A stretch of 64,000 nt of DNA, from NCBI GenBank assembly GCA_964463965.1, contig CAYXED010000002.1, positions 186,001-250,000 on the forward strand, in the 5' to 3' direction. Position 1 is the first letter of the stretch. Every line of letters starts with the position of its first letter. Shown here piece by piece: positions 26,830 to 36,536 of the stretch. The stretch is from UBA2166 sp964463965 (lineage in GTDB: Bacteria > Nitrospirota > Nitrospiria > Nitrospirales > UBA2166). Made by a program: the position numbers and the translations under genes. Under the pieces are notes generated by a model. It made no database searches. It worked only from the letters and a program-made list of their open reading frames with translations, and was not told the DNA's origin.

Positions 26830-27416
26830 TTAAGAGACTTTTTGATGTGAGCATGGCTTTGACTGGGCTTGCTTTGCTGTTTCCTCTTTTGATTGCCGTG
26901 GCATGCCTTATAAAAATAGATTCCCTCGGTCCAGTGATTTTTAGGCAAGAACGTATCGGTCAGCGTTTTCAGCCCTTCATTATATACAAGTTTCGTACAA
27001 TGATTGCTGATACTTCGTCACAGGAAACTCAGGGATTGAGAAGTCAAAAACATCGAATCACTCATATTGGGAAATGGCTGCGTAAAACAAAAATTGATGA
27101 ACTGCCTCAACTACTGAACGTGTTCAAGGGAGACATGAGTTTAGTCGGTCCTCGTCCTGAAATCAGATTATATGTTGAAAGGTTTCGCAGTGATTATGAA
27201 GAGGTCCTTACAGTACAGCCTGGGATGACCGATCTTGCATCACTCAAATATCGGGATGAGGAGCGTGTTCTTGAGCTTTCTGTAGATCCAGAAGAAGAAT
27301 ACATGCATAAGATTTTGCCAGAAAAAATTAGATTGGCTAAGGAATATATGAAACATTCGTCATTTCTTTTTGACTTAAGGCTAATATTTCGAACATTGTT
27401 ATGTCTTAGATATTAA
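26826..27416 (+). CDS. Initiating phosphoglycosyl transferase (PglC/WcaJ family)
   Basis: A 196-residue monotopic phosphoglycosyl transferase. It has a single N-terminal re-entrant hydrophobic helix (about 10-30), then the FRQERIG and YKFRTM segments, the D-E-L-P-Q-L-L-N segment and MSLVGPRPE. It moves a sugar phosphate from a UDP-sugar to undecaprenyl phosphate, the first membrane step of the glycan. The short, single-helix form is like PglC and not the five-helix WbaP type. A strong terminator follows 33 nt downstream. Confidence 0.92.
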   Translation: MIKRLFDVSMALTGLALLFPLLIAVACLIKIDSLGPVIFRQERIGQRFQPFIIYKFRTMIADTSSQETQGLRSQKHRITHIGKWLRKTKIDELPQLLNVFKGDMSLVGPRPEIRLYVERFRSDYEEVLTVQPGMTDLASLKYRDEERVLELSVDPEEEYMHKILPEKIRLAKEYMKHSSFLFDLRLIFRTLLCLRY

Positions 27417-27449
27417 GTTTAGTAATATTTTTAGAAAATTCCCTGTATT

Positions 27450-27483
27450 CCCGATGGTTTTATTGACCGTCGGGATTTTTTTT
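27450..27483 (+). terminator. Rho-independent terminator of the glycan locus
   Basis: CCCGATGGT (27450-27458) and ACCGTCGGG (27466-27474) form a 9-bp stem with one T-G pair and a 7-nt loop, followed by ATTTTTTTT. It marks the end of the long plus-strand gene series. Confidence 0.9.
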
Positions 27484-27716
27484 GCTTTGAGTATAATCAG
27501 GTGTTTTAATATTTTTGTATCTATAGTAGTATTTTTTAGAAATAACTGTGTTATCTTAGATTCTGAACAATATAATACCTGTGGTATGTCTATGAGGGGG
27601 ATTGTAAGACATTTGTCTCTATTCAGGTTGATGACTTGAATCATTTTTAGTTTTTTGATGCGATGCTCTGATTATTTTCATAACGCGAAGGGAGTAGCCT
27701 TAACTTAGGAATAGGT
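27484..27716 (+). other. AT-rich intergenic region
   Basis: 233 bases between the terminator and the CapD-like gene. It is AT-rich and has no credible gene. A TATAAT at 27571-27576 is present but has no matching -35 element at 16-18 bp. A separate promoter for the dehydratase gene is expected here but not identified. Confidence 0.5.
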
Positions 27717-29609
27717 ATGATGCAATTTCTTTTAGATTTTCGTCGGCCTATTATTGTGCTTTTGCATGTGGGCTTAATCGTTCTAGCCAACTTTATTGCA
27801 TTTTGGTTGTTATATGGCCCGGTAGTTCCTCTCGCGTTACTAGGAAGCTATGTTGATTTATTACCATGGTTGGTAGTTATTCGTGGGCTTACTTTTATTC
27901 CTTTTAGGCTTTATGAAGGATTGTGGCGGTACGCTGGCATATATGATCTTCGAAATATTATTGGAGCAGTTTTTATTAGTACTTCAGTTTTTTATATGGT
28001 CGTTTACTGGGGTTTGAACGAGGATACATATCCAAAACCTGTTATCCTTATTGACGCACTTGTGCTGATCATCTTGCTCGGTGGAAGTAGAATGGCAAGA
28101 CGTCTCTATCGTGATGCAGGAAGGGTAAAGCCTGGAAAACGTATATTAATATATGGTGCTGGTGGTGCTGGTGAACGAATTGTTAGGGACATGCAAAATA
28201 ATCCATTTTATGAATTTGACCCTATTGGTTTCTTGGACGATGACCCATCAAAAGTTGGAGGTCATATTCATGGAGTCAAGGTATTAGGGACGCGTGGTGC
28301 GCTTGCTAAGGTGATAAGAAATACTGATCCTGATGCTATTCTAATTGCTATTCCTTCTGTGAAGCCAGTACCAATTCGGGAGATTCTTGAGGTTTTAGCG
28401 CCATTTAAAGTCCCAATTCAAACACTACCTAATGTTAGGGATATGCGTAAAGATGATGTCAATATGAGTCAAGTCAGGAGCCTTTCCATTAATGATTTGT
28501 TGGAACGTGCTCCGATAGGTCTTGATTCTAAACCTATTAAGGATCTTATACAGGGAAAGCGAATTTTAGTTACAGGTGCTGGTGGGTCTATCGGTGCTGA
28601 ATTGTGCCGGCAGATTATTTCATTCCACCCATCTGCACTTGTTTTGTATGAAAGGTATGAATACGGCTTGTATACCGTTGCAAGCGAGTTAGCATCTGAA
28701 AATAAAGCTTGGCCCTTACATGCAGTTATAGGAGATGTTACGGATGCGCAGCGTATCCACGAGGTTTTTTTAGAGCATAGACCAGAAGTTATTTTTCATG
28801 CCGCTGCGCATAAGCATGTTCCACTTATGGAATTAAACCCTTGCGAAGCTGTAAAAAATAACATTAGTGGAACAAGAATGATGGCAGAGGCAGCGAAACG
28901 CCACCATGTGGAACGGTTCATTCTAATCTCAACAGATAAAGCTGTAAGTCCATCTAGTATAATGGGAGCTACAAAACGGGTTTCAGAGTTATTGATGCAA
29001 GGCATGCATCTAGAGAATGGCAATGCCTACAGTGGAGTACGGTTTGGAAATGTTCTTGGTAGTGCTGGAAGTGTGATCCCTAGGTTTTTGGAACAAATTA
29101 AGGCTGGTGGGCCAGTAACAGTTACCCATCCAGAGATGAGAAGGTATTTCATGTTGATTCCAGAGGCGGTACAGCTAGTCTTGTATGCGGCAGCTTTAGC
29201 AAAAGGGGGGGAACTTTTTGTCCTAGAAATGGGGGAGTCAATCAAAGTTGTCGATTTGGCACGTAATATGATCCGCTTATCTGGTTTCGTTCCTGAAGAG
29301 GAGATGGCAATAACTTTTGTCGGACGAAGGCCTGGTGAAAAACTACAGGAAGAACTAATTGATAGCAATGAGACCCTTGAGTCTTCTTCAGTTGAACGTG
29401 TTTTTAAAATTCGTTCCAGTTATGTCCCTGAACCTTCTTTTCTATCTAAGACTGTGGAAGAGCTGGAGAAGCGTGCTGCCAGTGGCGATACTCGTGGCGT
29501 AATTGATGGTCTCAAAAGGCTTGTTCCAACCTATAGGCCTGCTGAAACGTCAGTATCAAATACATTGGCTCTTGGAGAAAAATCTAGAGATGTATCAGAG
29601 AAGATTTAA
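27717..29609 (+). CDS. UDP-sugar 4,6-dehydratase, CapD/WbpM/PglF family
   Basis: A 630-residue membrane protein. About four transmembrane helices (residues 10-125) are followed by a CoA-binding-like Rossmann domain (YGAGGAGERIV near 142-152) and the catalytic extended SDR domain with TGAGGSIGAE near 285-294. The active-site segment STDKAVSPSSIMGATKR has the Met in place of Tyr that is usual in this family. It would convert UDP-GlcNAc to UDP-4-keto-6-deoxy-GlcNAc for the aminotransferase at 25591. It stands alone after a terminator. Confidence 0.92.
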   Translation: MMQFLLDFRRPIIVLLHVGLIVLANFIAFWLLYGPVVPLALLGSYVDLLPWLVVIRGLTFIPFRLYEGLWRYAGIYDLRNIIGAVFISTSVFYMVVYWGLNEDTYPKPVILIDALVLIILLGGSRMARRLYRDAGRVKPGKRILIYGAGGAGERIVRDMQNNPFYEFDPIGFLDDDPSKVGGHIHGVKVLGTRGALAKVIRNTDPDAILIAIPSVKPVPIREILEVLAPFKVPIQTLPNVRDMRKDDVNMSQVRSLSINDLLERAPIGLDSKPIKDLIQGKRILVTGAGGSIGAELCRQIISFHPSALVLYERYEYGLYTVASELASENKAWPLHAVIGDVTDAQRIHEVFLEHRPEVIFHAAAHKHVPLMELNPCEAVKNNISGTRMMAEAAKRHHVERFILISTDKAVSPSSIMGATKRVSELLMQGMHLENGNAYSGVRFGNVLGSAGSVIPRFLEQIKAGGPVTVTHPEMRRYFMLIPEAVQLVLYAAALAKGGELFVLEMGESIKVVDLARNMIRLSGFVPEEEMAITFVGRRPGEKLQEELIDSNETLESSSVERVFKIRSSYVPEPSFLSKTVEELEKRAASGDTRGVIDGLKRLVPTYRPAETSVSNTLALGEKSRDVSEKI

Positions 29610-29639
29610 TTTTTTTGTAGTTTTTCCCTGGCTTCATTG

Positions 29640-32222
29640 TTAACAGTTTTCCATTAAAGCTTGGCCGGTATGTGAGTGCTTAGCTTTCATCATTTGCTGT
29701 GGATTTCCTGTAGCAATAATTTCCCCTCCCCGGTCTCCTCCTTCCGGTCCAAGGTCAATAATGTGGTCTGCATGTCTGATAATGTCGAGATTGTGTTCTA
29801 TGACTATTACGCTGTTTCCCTCAGAAACAAGTCTGTCAAGAACATCAAGGAGCTTTTGAATGTCAACGAAGTGGAGTCCTGTTGTTGGTTCATCAAGAAT
29901 ATAAAGTGTTCGCCCTGTTGATCTTTTTGACAGTTCCCGTGCAAGTTTTACCCGTTGTGCTTCCCCTCCCGATAATGTGGTTGCTGGCTGACCTATACGC
30001 ATATACCCTAACCCCACATCTCGAAGTGTCTCAAGTTTTTTTCTTATGAGAGGCAGTCTTTGAAAAGACTCAATGCCTTCTTCAACCGTCAAGTTTAATA
30101 CTTCAGCTATATTCATTCCCTGGTGTCTCACGTCAAGCGTTTCACGGTTATAACGCGCGCCATCGCATATTTCACATTTTACAAAAATGTCAGGGAGAAA
30201 ATGCATCTCGATTTTTATCATTCCATCACCATGGCAAGCCTCACAGCGACCCCCTTTAACGTTAAAGCTATATCGCCCTGGGCGGTAGCCGCGTATTCGA
30301 GAATCTGGGAGTTGAGCGAAAAAATCCCTGATGTATGTAAATAGACCTGTATATGTAGCAGGGTTTGAGCGTGGTGTTCTTCCAATTGGATCCTGTGTAA
30401 TATTAATGACTTTATCAATATACTCTATACCGGCAATAGTATGACAACCGGTAAGGCGATCAGCTTTGTTTGCTGATTTTCTAATTCTTCTCTTTCCATC
30501 TTTCTTGTATAAAGTTTTAACAAGAGATTTGTACAGGACATCAAAGATTAGAGAGCTTTTTCCCGACCCGGAGACTCCTGTTACACAGGTCAGTGTCCCA
30601 AGAGGTATGGAGGCTGTAACGCTTTTAAGGTTATGGGTGTGGGCGCCTTCTACCTTTAGAAATCTTTTTGAACCTCGCTGACGGGAGGGGAGAGTGACGG
30701 TAGATTTTCCTGAGAGATATCTCCCTGTAATTGACGATGAGGTTTCCATAATTTCTGAGGGTGAGCCGCTAGCGACAATTTTCCCTCCGTGGATTCCAGC
30801 ACCTGGGCCCATATCAAGTATATAGTCCGCACTGCGAATTGTATCGGTGTCATGTTCAACGACTACAACGGTGTTCCCAAGCTCTTGTAGTTCTTTGAGC
30901 GTAGTTAGGAGGCGTTTATTATCTCTCGGATGTAACCCAATGCTTGGTTCATCAAGAATATAGAGTACACCAACTAACCTGGATCCTATTTGTGTTGCAA
31001 GCCTAATTCTTTGACTTTCTCCGCCGGAAAGAGTGGCCGCTGTTCGATCAAGAGTGAGGTAATCAAGTCCCACATTTACAAGAAAACCAAGGCGTTCAAG
31101 AATTTCTTTGAATATGCTTTTGGCGATGACGGTTTCACGGTCATTGAGAGCGAGATTTGTAAGATTTTTTTTTGCATCTCTGACTGAAAGTCTACAGACA
31201 TCAGCAATATTAAGACCTCCGATGCGTACTGAAAGACTTTCGGGTTTCAATCGTTTTCCATCACAGGTCTGGCACTGAAGAAACTCATCGTAACGGCGAC
31301 CTGCTGATGTGCCTAGATCATCAGGTAACTCTGCGCGTAGTGTTCCAGAAGGTCTTAGTCCAAGCCCATCGCACGATGGACACGCTCCATATGGGCTATT
31401 AAATGAAAAGAAACGAGGGCTTATTTCTGGGTAACTCACCTTGCATGTGATGCATGCGAGTGTCTCACTAAATAGTAAATTATTTTTTTCATCGATGTAA
31501 ATCCCTACAAGCCCTTTTGTTAGGTTTTTTGCAATTTCCATAGAATCTGCTAGGCGATGACGCAAACTGTCGTTTCTTTCAGATGGAAGAAGTAGCCTAT
31601 CAACGACAATTTCAATGGTGTGCATGCGTTTTTTATCAAGTTCAATATTGTTGCTAAGGTCATGCAATTTTCCATCAATTCTCGCACGTACAAATCCTTG
31701 CCGACGCATTTCAAGTAATTCTTTTCTGTATTCACCTTTTCGTTGTCTAACAATAGGGGCAAGGACCATGCATTTTTTTTCTCCAGGGGTGGCAAGTACT
31801 GTGTCTACCATTTGTTGTACTGTTTGTGCAGTGATTTCGTTGCCACATTGGAAACAAAATGGATGTCCTATACGAGCGAAGAGTAGGCGAAGGTAGTCAT
31901 AAATTTCCGTTACTGTTCCAACGGTTGATCGAGGGTTACGAGATGCTGCCTTCTGTTCTATTGAAATTGCTGGAGACAGTCCTTCAATACCGTCAACATC
32001 TGGTTTGTCCATCTGTTGTAAAAATTGCCTCGCATAGGCGGAGAGTGACTCGACGTATCGACGCTGGCCTTCAGCATAGATTGTGTCAAATGCAAGCGAG
32101 GACTTTCCAGATCCACTTGGGCCTGTGATTACAACAAGGCGATTACGAGGGATCTCCACATCAATATTGCGAAGATTGTGCTCCCTGGCGCCACGGATGG
32201 TTAGAAAAGATTGTCCAGACAT
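29640..32222 (-). CDS. uvrA: Excinuclease ABC subunit A with short insertion domain
   Basis: An ABC-type DNA damage sensor of nucleotide excision repair, with two ATPase modules: Walker A GPSGSGKSS and GVSGSGKSS, signature TLSGGES and TLSGGEAQR. The UvrB-binding region (around the LAPIVRQRKGEYRKE segment) and second zinc module (CxxC pairs) are present. The first zinc module is followed within about 33 residues by the CxxCxGxRL motif, where usual UvrA has about 110 residues of insertion domain. That explains the 860-residue length against about 940. I chose ATG 32222; ATG 32279 is in frame but adds a 19-residue tail unlike the family. Confidence 0.92.
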   Translation of the reverse strand: MSGQSFLTIRGAREHNLRNIDVEIPRNRLVVITGPSGSGKSSLAFDTIYAEGQRRYVESLSAYARQFLQQMDKPDVDGIEGLSPAISIEQKAASRNPRSTVGTVTEIYDYLRLLFARIGHPFCFQCGNEITAQTVQQMVDTVLATPGEKKCMVLAPIVRQRKGEYRKELLEMRRQGFVRARIDGKLHDLSNNIELDKKRMHTIEIVVDRLLLPSERNDSLRHRLADSMEIAKNLTKGLVGIYIDEKNNLLFSETLACITCKVSYPEISPRFFSFNSPYGACPSCDGLGLRPSGTLRAELPDDLGTSAGRRYDEFLQCQTCDGKRLKPESLSVRIGGLNIADVCRLSVRDAKKNLTNLALNDRETVIAKSIFKEILERLGFLVNVGLDYLTLDRTAATLSGGESQRIRLATQIGSRLVGVLYILDEPSIGLHPRDNKRLLTTLKELQELGNTVVVVEHDTDTIRSADYILDMGPGAGIHGGKIVASGSPSEIMETSSSITGRYLSGKSTVTLPSRQRGSKRFLKVEGAHTHNLKSVTASIPLGTLTCVTGVSGSGKSSLIFDVLYKSLVKTLYKKDGKRRIRKSANKADRLTGCHTIAGIEYIDKVINITQDPIGRTPRSNPATYTGLFTYIRDFFAQLPDSRIRGYRPGRYSFNVKGGRCEACHGDGMIKIEMHFLPDIFVKCEICDGARYNRETLDVRHQGMNIAEVLNLTVEEGIESFQRLPLIRKKLETLRDVGLGYMRIGQPATTLSGGEAQRVKLARELSKRSTGRTLYILDEPTTGLHFVDIQKLLDVLDRLVSEGNSVIVIEHNLDIIRHADHIIDLGPEGGDRGGEIIATGNPQQMMKAKHSHTGQALMENC

Positions 32223-32306
32223 AACCATCCGGATGGTGGAGGATAGTTGAACAGCTCCAGGGTAACTTAGGAGCCTCAATAACTATTTTTTAATACCGTG
32301 AAAAAG

Positions 32307-32609
32307 TTATTTCTTTTTAGAGCCGACGACTTTATCTTTACACGCTTTCGCGACTCTAAATTTGACCACCTTTTTGGCAGGTATTTTTATTGTTTCTCCC
32401 GTTTGAGGGTTGCGGCCTTTTCGTGCCTTGCGTTGTACGAGAACGAGCTTTCCAATGCCTGGAAGAGTAAATGCATTCTTGGCCTCTTTATAAGCAAGCG
32501 CGGCAATCTCATCTAGCAATTCAGTTGTTGCTTTTTTCGTCATACCGGATTTGGTGGCTAGATGTTCAACAATTGCAGATTTTGTCATCGGTTTTGACGT
32601 AGTTGCCAT
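32307..32609 (-). CDS. HU-family DNA-binding protein (copy 1)
   Basis: A 100-residue HU/IHF-family histone-like protein. It has the N-terminal helical dimer part, GIGKLVLVQRKARKGRNPQTGE around the beta-arm, and the K-I-P-A-K-K-V-V-K-F tail. GGGGGAG lies 8 nt before the ATG and a near-consensus promoter lies about 60 nt upstream, so it should be well expressed. A paralogue is at 58378. Confidence 0.93.
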   Translation of the reverse strand: MATTSKPMTKSAIVEHLATKSGMTKKATTELLDEIAALAYKEAKNAFTLPGIGKLVLVQRKARKGRNPQTGETIKIPAKKVVKFRVAKACKDKVVGSKKK

Positions 32610-32665
32610 TGTATTACTCCCCCTTCGCCCGTATTACGTTAATGACTTTGTTAGCACTTTCGCGA

Positions 32666-32694
32666 AGAATAGCCGTCTATAGAAAAGTTGTCAA
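32666..32694 (-). promoter_or_regulatory. Sigma-70-type promoter for HU copy 1
   Basis: On the minus strand, TTGACA (32689-32694), a 17-bp spacer and TATTCT (32666-32671). The -35 is perfect and the -10 matches 4 of 6. It stands about 57 bp before the HU start codon. Confidence 0.75.
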
Positions 32695-32758
32695 TAGAAA
32701 ATACGCCCGCTTAATTGACTGCAGATTCTCAAGTAGGTGAGGTATTTTTGACGCGTGT

Positions 32759-34042
32759 CTAAATAGCCCTTTGCAAAGATTTTTTGGAAAGAGGCCCAAG
32801 GACTGTAAGGGTTTGAGAGTCAGTATCAGAAATTTCATTTATCACACGCTCGATATCATGGTTTTTAACGTGGTCAATGGAAGACATAATGGCTGCTAAT
32901 GGAACGTGATTTCCAACATACATTTCATCTCGTGCTAATTTTGTCATTCGGCTACTTGTGCTTTCAAGGTTTAGCGCAATACTACCCTTCAGTTGAGACT
33001 TTGCACGCTTTAGTTCTTCAGTATTAGGAGGACGTGTTTGCATTTTTTTAAGTTCTTTGCCTATTAAACTTATAACGCGAGGAGCTTCATCGGCTTGCGT
33101 TGCAGCGTAGATTGTAAAGAGTCCAATATCTTCAAAGTGAGAAAGACTAGAGTAAATTGAGTAAACAAGGCCTCTTTTTTCCCTAATTTCTAAAAATAGC
33201 CTAGAGCTTACACTTCCACCTAACATCGTGTTTACAAGACTTAGTGCATATCGGTCCTTATGCCCTCTTGGAAGGCCTTTCATACCAAGGCAGATGTGTG
33301 CCTGTGTGAGGTTTTTTTTCCGAACAAGCACTCCAGGTGTAATAGTAGGGTGATATCTACTTTTTGGAGAAGAGTCGTTTTTTTGAAGTCGACCAAACGT
33401 TCTAGAAAGCGTTTTAATAAGCTTTGCATGATTAAACTGCCCAGCAACAGCGATGACAATTTTTCCTGGGTGATAATGGCGTATCCGGTAATTCAGTAAA
33501 TCAGATCGACGAAATTTTTCGATTGTGTTTTTAGTTCCAATGATAGGGCGCCCAAGTGGATGGTTTCTAAGTACATTTGCCGTGTGTATATCATGAATAT
33601 AGTCCTCTGCATCATCCTCCACCATGCGTAATTCTTCGAGAATAACCTGTTTTTCTTTTTTCAATTCGTGGGGAGAAAACTTGGAATTCTGAAAAACGTC
33701 GGTAAGTATTGAGAGCGCTTTTGTTAAGTCGTCATCGAGTACGTGGAGGTAAAATGTAGTTGTTTCTCGAGAGGTAAAGGCATTTAGCTCTCCCCCCATT
33801 TGGTCAATCTCGCGTGATATTGTATCTGCCGATCTTCGTGATGTGCCTTTGAAAAACATGTGCTCAAGGACATGTGAAACTCCCGCTTCATTCGGTAATT
33901 CATCTCTGGAGCCCGTATTAACCCATATTCCCAGCGATACTGATTGCAAAAAAGGAATGTGTTCCGTGACAACACGGATCCCATTGTCTAGGGTTACAGA
34001 GCAATATTTGGATTTTTTTTGTAGGCCAGCGTTGTGCGTCAT
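32759..34042 (-). CDS. M16 family zinc metallopeptidase
   Basis: A 427-residue processing-peptidase-like protein. The inverted zinc motif H57-x-x-E60-H61 is in HVLEHMFFKG and the distal Glu lies in the ELRMVEDDAEDYIH segment. The R/Y motif region GLVYSIYSS in the C-terminal domain is intact. It follows pnp in the operon with 20 nt between them, as in many bacteria (YmfH/PqqL-type peptidases beside pnp). Likely cytoplasmic peptide degradation; no signal peptide seen. Confidence 0.9.
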   Translation of the reverse strand: MTHNAGLQKKSKYCSVTLDNGIRVVTEHIPFLQSVSLGIWVNTGSRDELPNEAGVSHVLEHMFFKGTSRRSADTISREIDQMGGELNAFTSRETTTFYLHVLDDDLTKALSILTDVFQNSKFSPHELKKEKQVILEELRMVEDDAEDYIHDIHTANVLRNHPLGRPIIGTKNTIEKFRRSDLLNYRIRHYHPGKIVIAVAGQFNHAKLIKTLSRTFGRLQKNDSSPKSRYHPTITPGVLVRKKNLTQAHICLGMKGLPRGHKDRYALSLVNTMLGGSVSSRLFLEIREKRGLVYSIYSSLSHFEDIGLFTIYAATQADEAPRVISLIGKELKKMQTRPPNTEELKRAKSQLKGSIALNLESTSSRMTKLARDEMYVGNHVPLAAIMSSIDHVKNHDIERVINEISDTDSQTLTVLGPLSKKSLQRAI

Positions 34043-34062
34043 GATGAGACTGCATCGACAAC

Positions 34063-36162
34063 TTATTCCTCGACTGTTTCTGGGTCCATTGCTTCTTTTC
34101 GGCTAAGCCGTATTTTCCCTTGTTTGTCAATATCTAAAACTTTCACCATGAACTGATCACCTTCGGCAACTTCATCTGTAACCGTTTGGACACGGTGAGG
34201 TGCTAGTTGTGAAATGTGAACGAGACCATCTATGTTAGGGAGGATCTCAACAAATGCACCAAATTCCATAATTTTTTTAACCTTGCCTAGGTATAATTTT
34301 CCAATTTCAACCTCTTCGGTGAGTGCGTTAACCATCGCAAGAGCTTTTTCAGCTGATGCTTCGTCAACTGAGGCAATAGTAATTAGTCCAGAGTTGTCCA
34401 CATCAATTTTGACGTTTGTTTCCGCCACTATGTTGCGAATAACTTTTCCCCCGGGTCCAATGACGCTACTGATTTTTTCTGGTTTTATTGTGAGAGTATA
34501 TATCCGAGGTGCATATGAAGAGAGGTTTTCGTTGGGCTGGCTGATTCTTTCTTTCATCTTTTCAAGTATACTAAGGCGGCCTTGTTTTGCCTGTTCTAGG
34601 GCTTGTTTCATTTCTTCAGTCGAGACACCTCCAACCTTAATATCCATTTGGAGTGCCGTGATTGCAGTGGCGGTTCCACATACCTTGAAGTCCATGTCTC
34701 CAAGATGATCTTCTGCGCCAACAATATCTGACAGAATAGCTACCCGACGATCCTCCTTGATAAGGCCCATTGCAATTCCTGCGACATGATTTTTCAGCGG
34801 AACACCTGCATTCATTAGGGCCATTGACCCGCCACAGACCGTGGCCATAGACGATGAGCCATTTGATTCTAAAATTTCAGAGACAAGACGAATTGTATAT
34901 GGAAACTCTTCTTGTGATGGGAGCACGGGAATGATTGCTCTTTCTGCTAATGCACCATGGCCTATTTCTCGTCGTCCTGGTGAACGGAGTGGTTTAACCT
35001 CTCCTACGCTATACGGTGGAAAATTGTAGTGCAAGAGGAATGTTCTATACGTTTCTCCCTCCAAAGAGTCTATCTTTTGTTGATCCAGCTTTGTTCCTAG
35101 GGTGATGGTTGCGAGGGCTTGGGTTTCGCCTCGCGTAAAAATTGCTGAACCATGTGTTCGAGGAAGAACGCCTGTTTCACAGGTAATGGGGCGAATATCA
35201 CTTAAACCTCTTCCGTCAATGCGTATGCCTTGATCAAGTACCTTAAGCCTGACCTCTTTGGACTCCATGTCGTGCAGGATGCTTTTAATTTGTCCCCCAC
35301 GTTCTGAGTCTTCGTCGCCAAGTTTTTCAATGGTTTCTTGAGTGAGGGTGTCCAATGCTGCCTCTCTCTCAGCTTTATTAGAGATTGTAAGAGCTTTACG
35401 CATTGAAGCTAGTGAGGTCTGTTCAACACTTTGCTCAAGGGCAGAGTCAACTGTCGTTTCAGGAACAGATCGTTTTGGGAGCCCGACTAACTTTTGAAGT
35501 TCAAGAATTGCTTGGACTATCTTTTTAATTTCTTCGTGTGCGAGTGCGATCGCGTCTATCATTATTTCTTCTGGCAAGCCATTGCTTCCTGCCTCGACCA
35601 TCATTACTGCATCCTCGGTTCCTGCAACAATCAGATTCAGCGTGCTTTCCTCAAGCGTTTCAATATCTGGGTTGATGACGAAGGAATCATTTACTCGCCC
35701 AATTCTTATTCCAGCGATTGGGCCATCGCTTGGGATATCAGATATTGCGACCGCAGCTGATGCAGCAGTCATTGCAATCACATCTGAAGTTCCGCTTTCA
35801 TCAACGGAGAGTACTGTAGCCACAATTTGGGTTTCGCATTTGAATGCTTTTGGAAATAAAGGCCTCAGCGGACGGTCAATCAGTCTACTGGTTAATGTTG
35901 CTTTTTCGGATGGCCTCCCCTCACGCTTAAAAAAACCACCTGGAAATTTTCCAGATGCATATGACTTTTCCTGGTACTCAACTGTCAAAGGAAAAAAATC
36001 AAGCCCTGGTTTTTGAGACTTTGCAGCTGTCGCAACGGCCAATACTACTGTGTCCCCATATTGAGCCCACACAGACCCATGTGCTTGTTTTGCAATCCAA
36101 CCTGACTCAAGTATTAGTGGACGTCCAGCTACTTCTAGTTCAACCCTTTGGCGTTTACTCAT
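34063..36162 (-). CDS. pnp: Polyribonucleotide nucleotidyltransferase
   Basis: A 699-residue PNPase, a 3'-5' phosphorolytic exoribonuclease. Two RNase-PH domains (about 1-140 and 310-540), a helical linker, a KH domain (VIGPGGKVIRNI) and an S1 domain (GKVKKIMEFGAFVEILPN) are in the usual order. Length matches the family. It lies 39 nt after rpsO, the same order as in E. coli. Confidence 0.96.
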   Translation of the reverse strand: MSKRQRVELEVAGRPLILESGWIAKQAHGSVWAQYGDTVVLAVATAAKSQKPGLDFFPLTVEYQEKSYASGKFPGGFFKREGRPSEKATLTSRLIDRPLRPLFPKAFKCETQIVATVLSVDESGTSDVIAMTAASAAVAISDIPSDGPIAGIRIGRVNDSFVINPDIETLEESTLNLIVAGTEDAVMMVEAGSNGLPEEIMIDAIALAHEEIKKIVQAILELQKLVGLPKRSVPETTVDSALEQSVEQTSLASMRKALTISNKAEREAALDTLTQETIEKLGDEDSERGGQIKSILHDMESKEVRLKVLDQGIRIDGRGLSDIRPITCETGVLPRTHGSAIFTRGETQALATITLGTKLDQQKIDSLEGETYRTFLLHYNFPPYSVGEVKPLRSPGRREIGHGALAERAIIPVLPSQEEFPYTIRLVSEILESNGSSSMATVCGGSMALMNAGVPLKNHVAGIAMGLIKEDRRVAILSDIVGAEDHLGDMDFKVCGTATAITALQMDIKVGGVSTEEMKQALEQAKQGRLSILEKMKERISQPNENLSSYAPRIYTLTIKPEKISSVIGPGGKVIRNIVAETNVKIDVDNSGLITIASVDEASAEKALAMVNALTEEVEIGKLYLGKVKKIMEFGAFVEILPNIDGLVHISQLAPHRVQTVTDEVAEGDQFMVKVLDIDKQGKIRLSRKEAMDPETVEE

Positions 36163-36201
36163 GTGATTTTTCCCCTTTCCCCTGCCGCGTTTTTCCTTAT
36201 G

Positions 36202-36471
36202 CTACTTTCTAATGCCTAGTTTTTGAATTAGATTTCTATATTTGTCTTCTTTTCCTCGTCGAAGGTAATCTAATAATTTTCTCCGCCTGCTAACCATAAA
36301 TAGAAGACCACGGCGTGAATGATGGTCTTTTGGGTGTCGACGAAAATGTTCAGTCAAGTACTGAATTTTATTCGTCAAAATTGCAATTTGAACCTCTGAG
36401 GATCCAGTATCAGTGGCGTGATGGCGATAGTCCTGGATAATCTGCTTTTTTTCCAAATTATTAACCGACAT
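36202..36471 (-). CDS. rpsO: 30S ribosomal protein S15
   Basis: An 89-residue S15 with the conserved TGSSEVQIA and HF-x-x-H-P-K-D-x-H-S-R-R-G-L segments and a basic tail. It binds 16S rRNA early in 30S assembly. It sits between truB and pnp, the standard order. The 65-nt truB-rpsO gap may hold autoregulatory structure, not resolved here. Confidence 0.97.
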   Translation of the reverse strand: MSVNNLEKKQIIQDYRHHATDTGSSEVQIAILTNKIQYLTEHFRRHPKDHHSRRGLLFMVSRRRKLLDYLRRGKEDKYRNLIQKLGIRK

Positions 36472-36536
36472 AATCCCTCCACGGGTGCTATTAATTGAGT
36501 TGAAAAGTAATCAATCTCAATGATTCATAATGTAAC

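Noticed and set aside
27571..27576. TATAAT as promoter of the CapD-like gene
   Set aside because: No acceptable -35 at 16-18 bp spacing and it lies 140 bp from the gene.
1..29609. Wzx flippase or Wzz chain-length gene in the glycan locus
   Set aside because: No matching multi-helix flippase or Wzz-type protein was found in the window; they may lie to the left of position 1.
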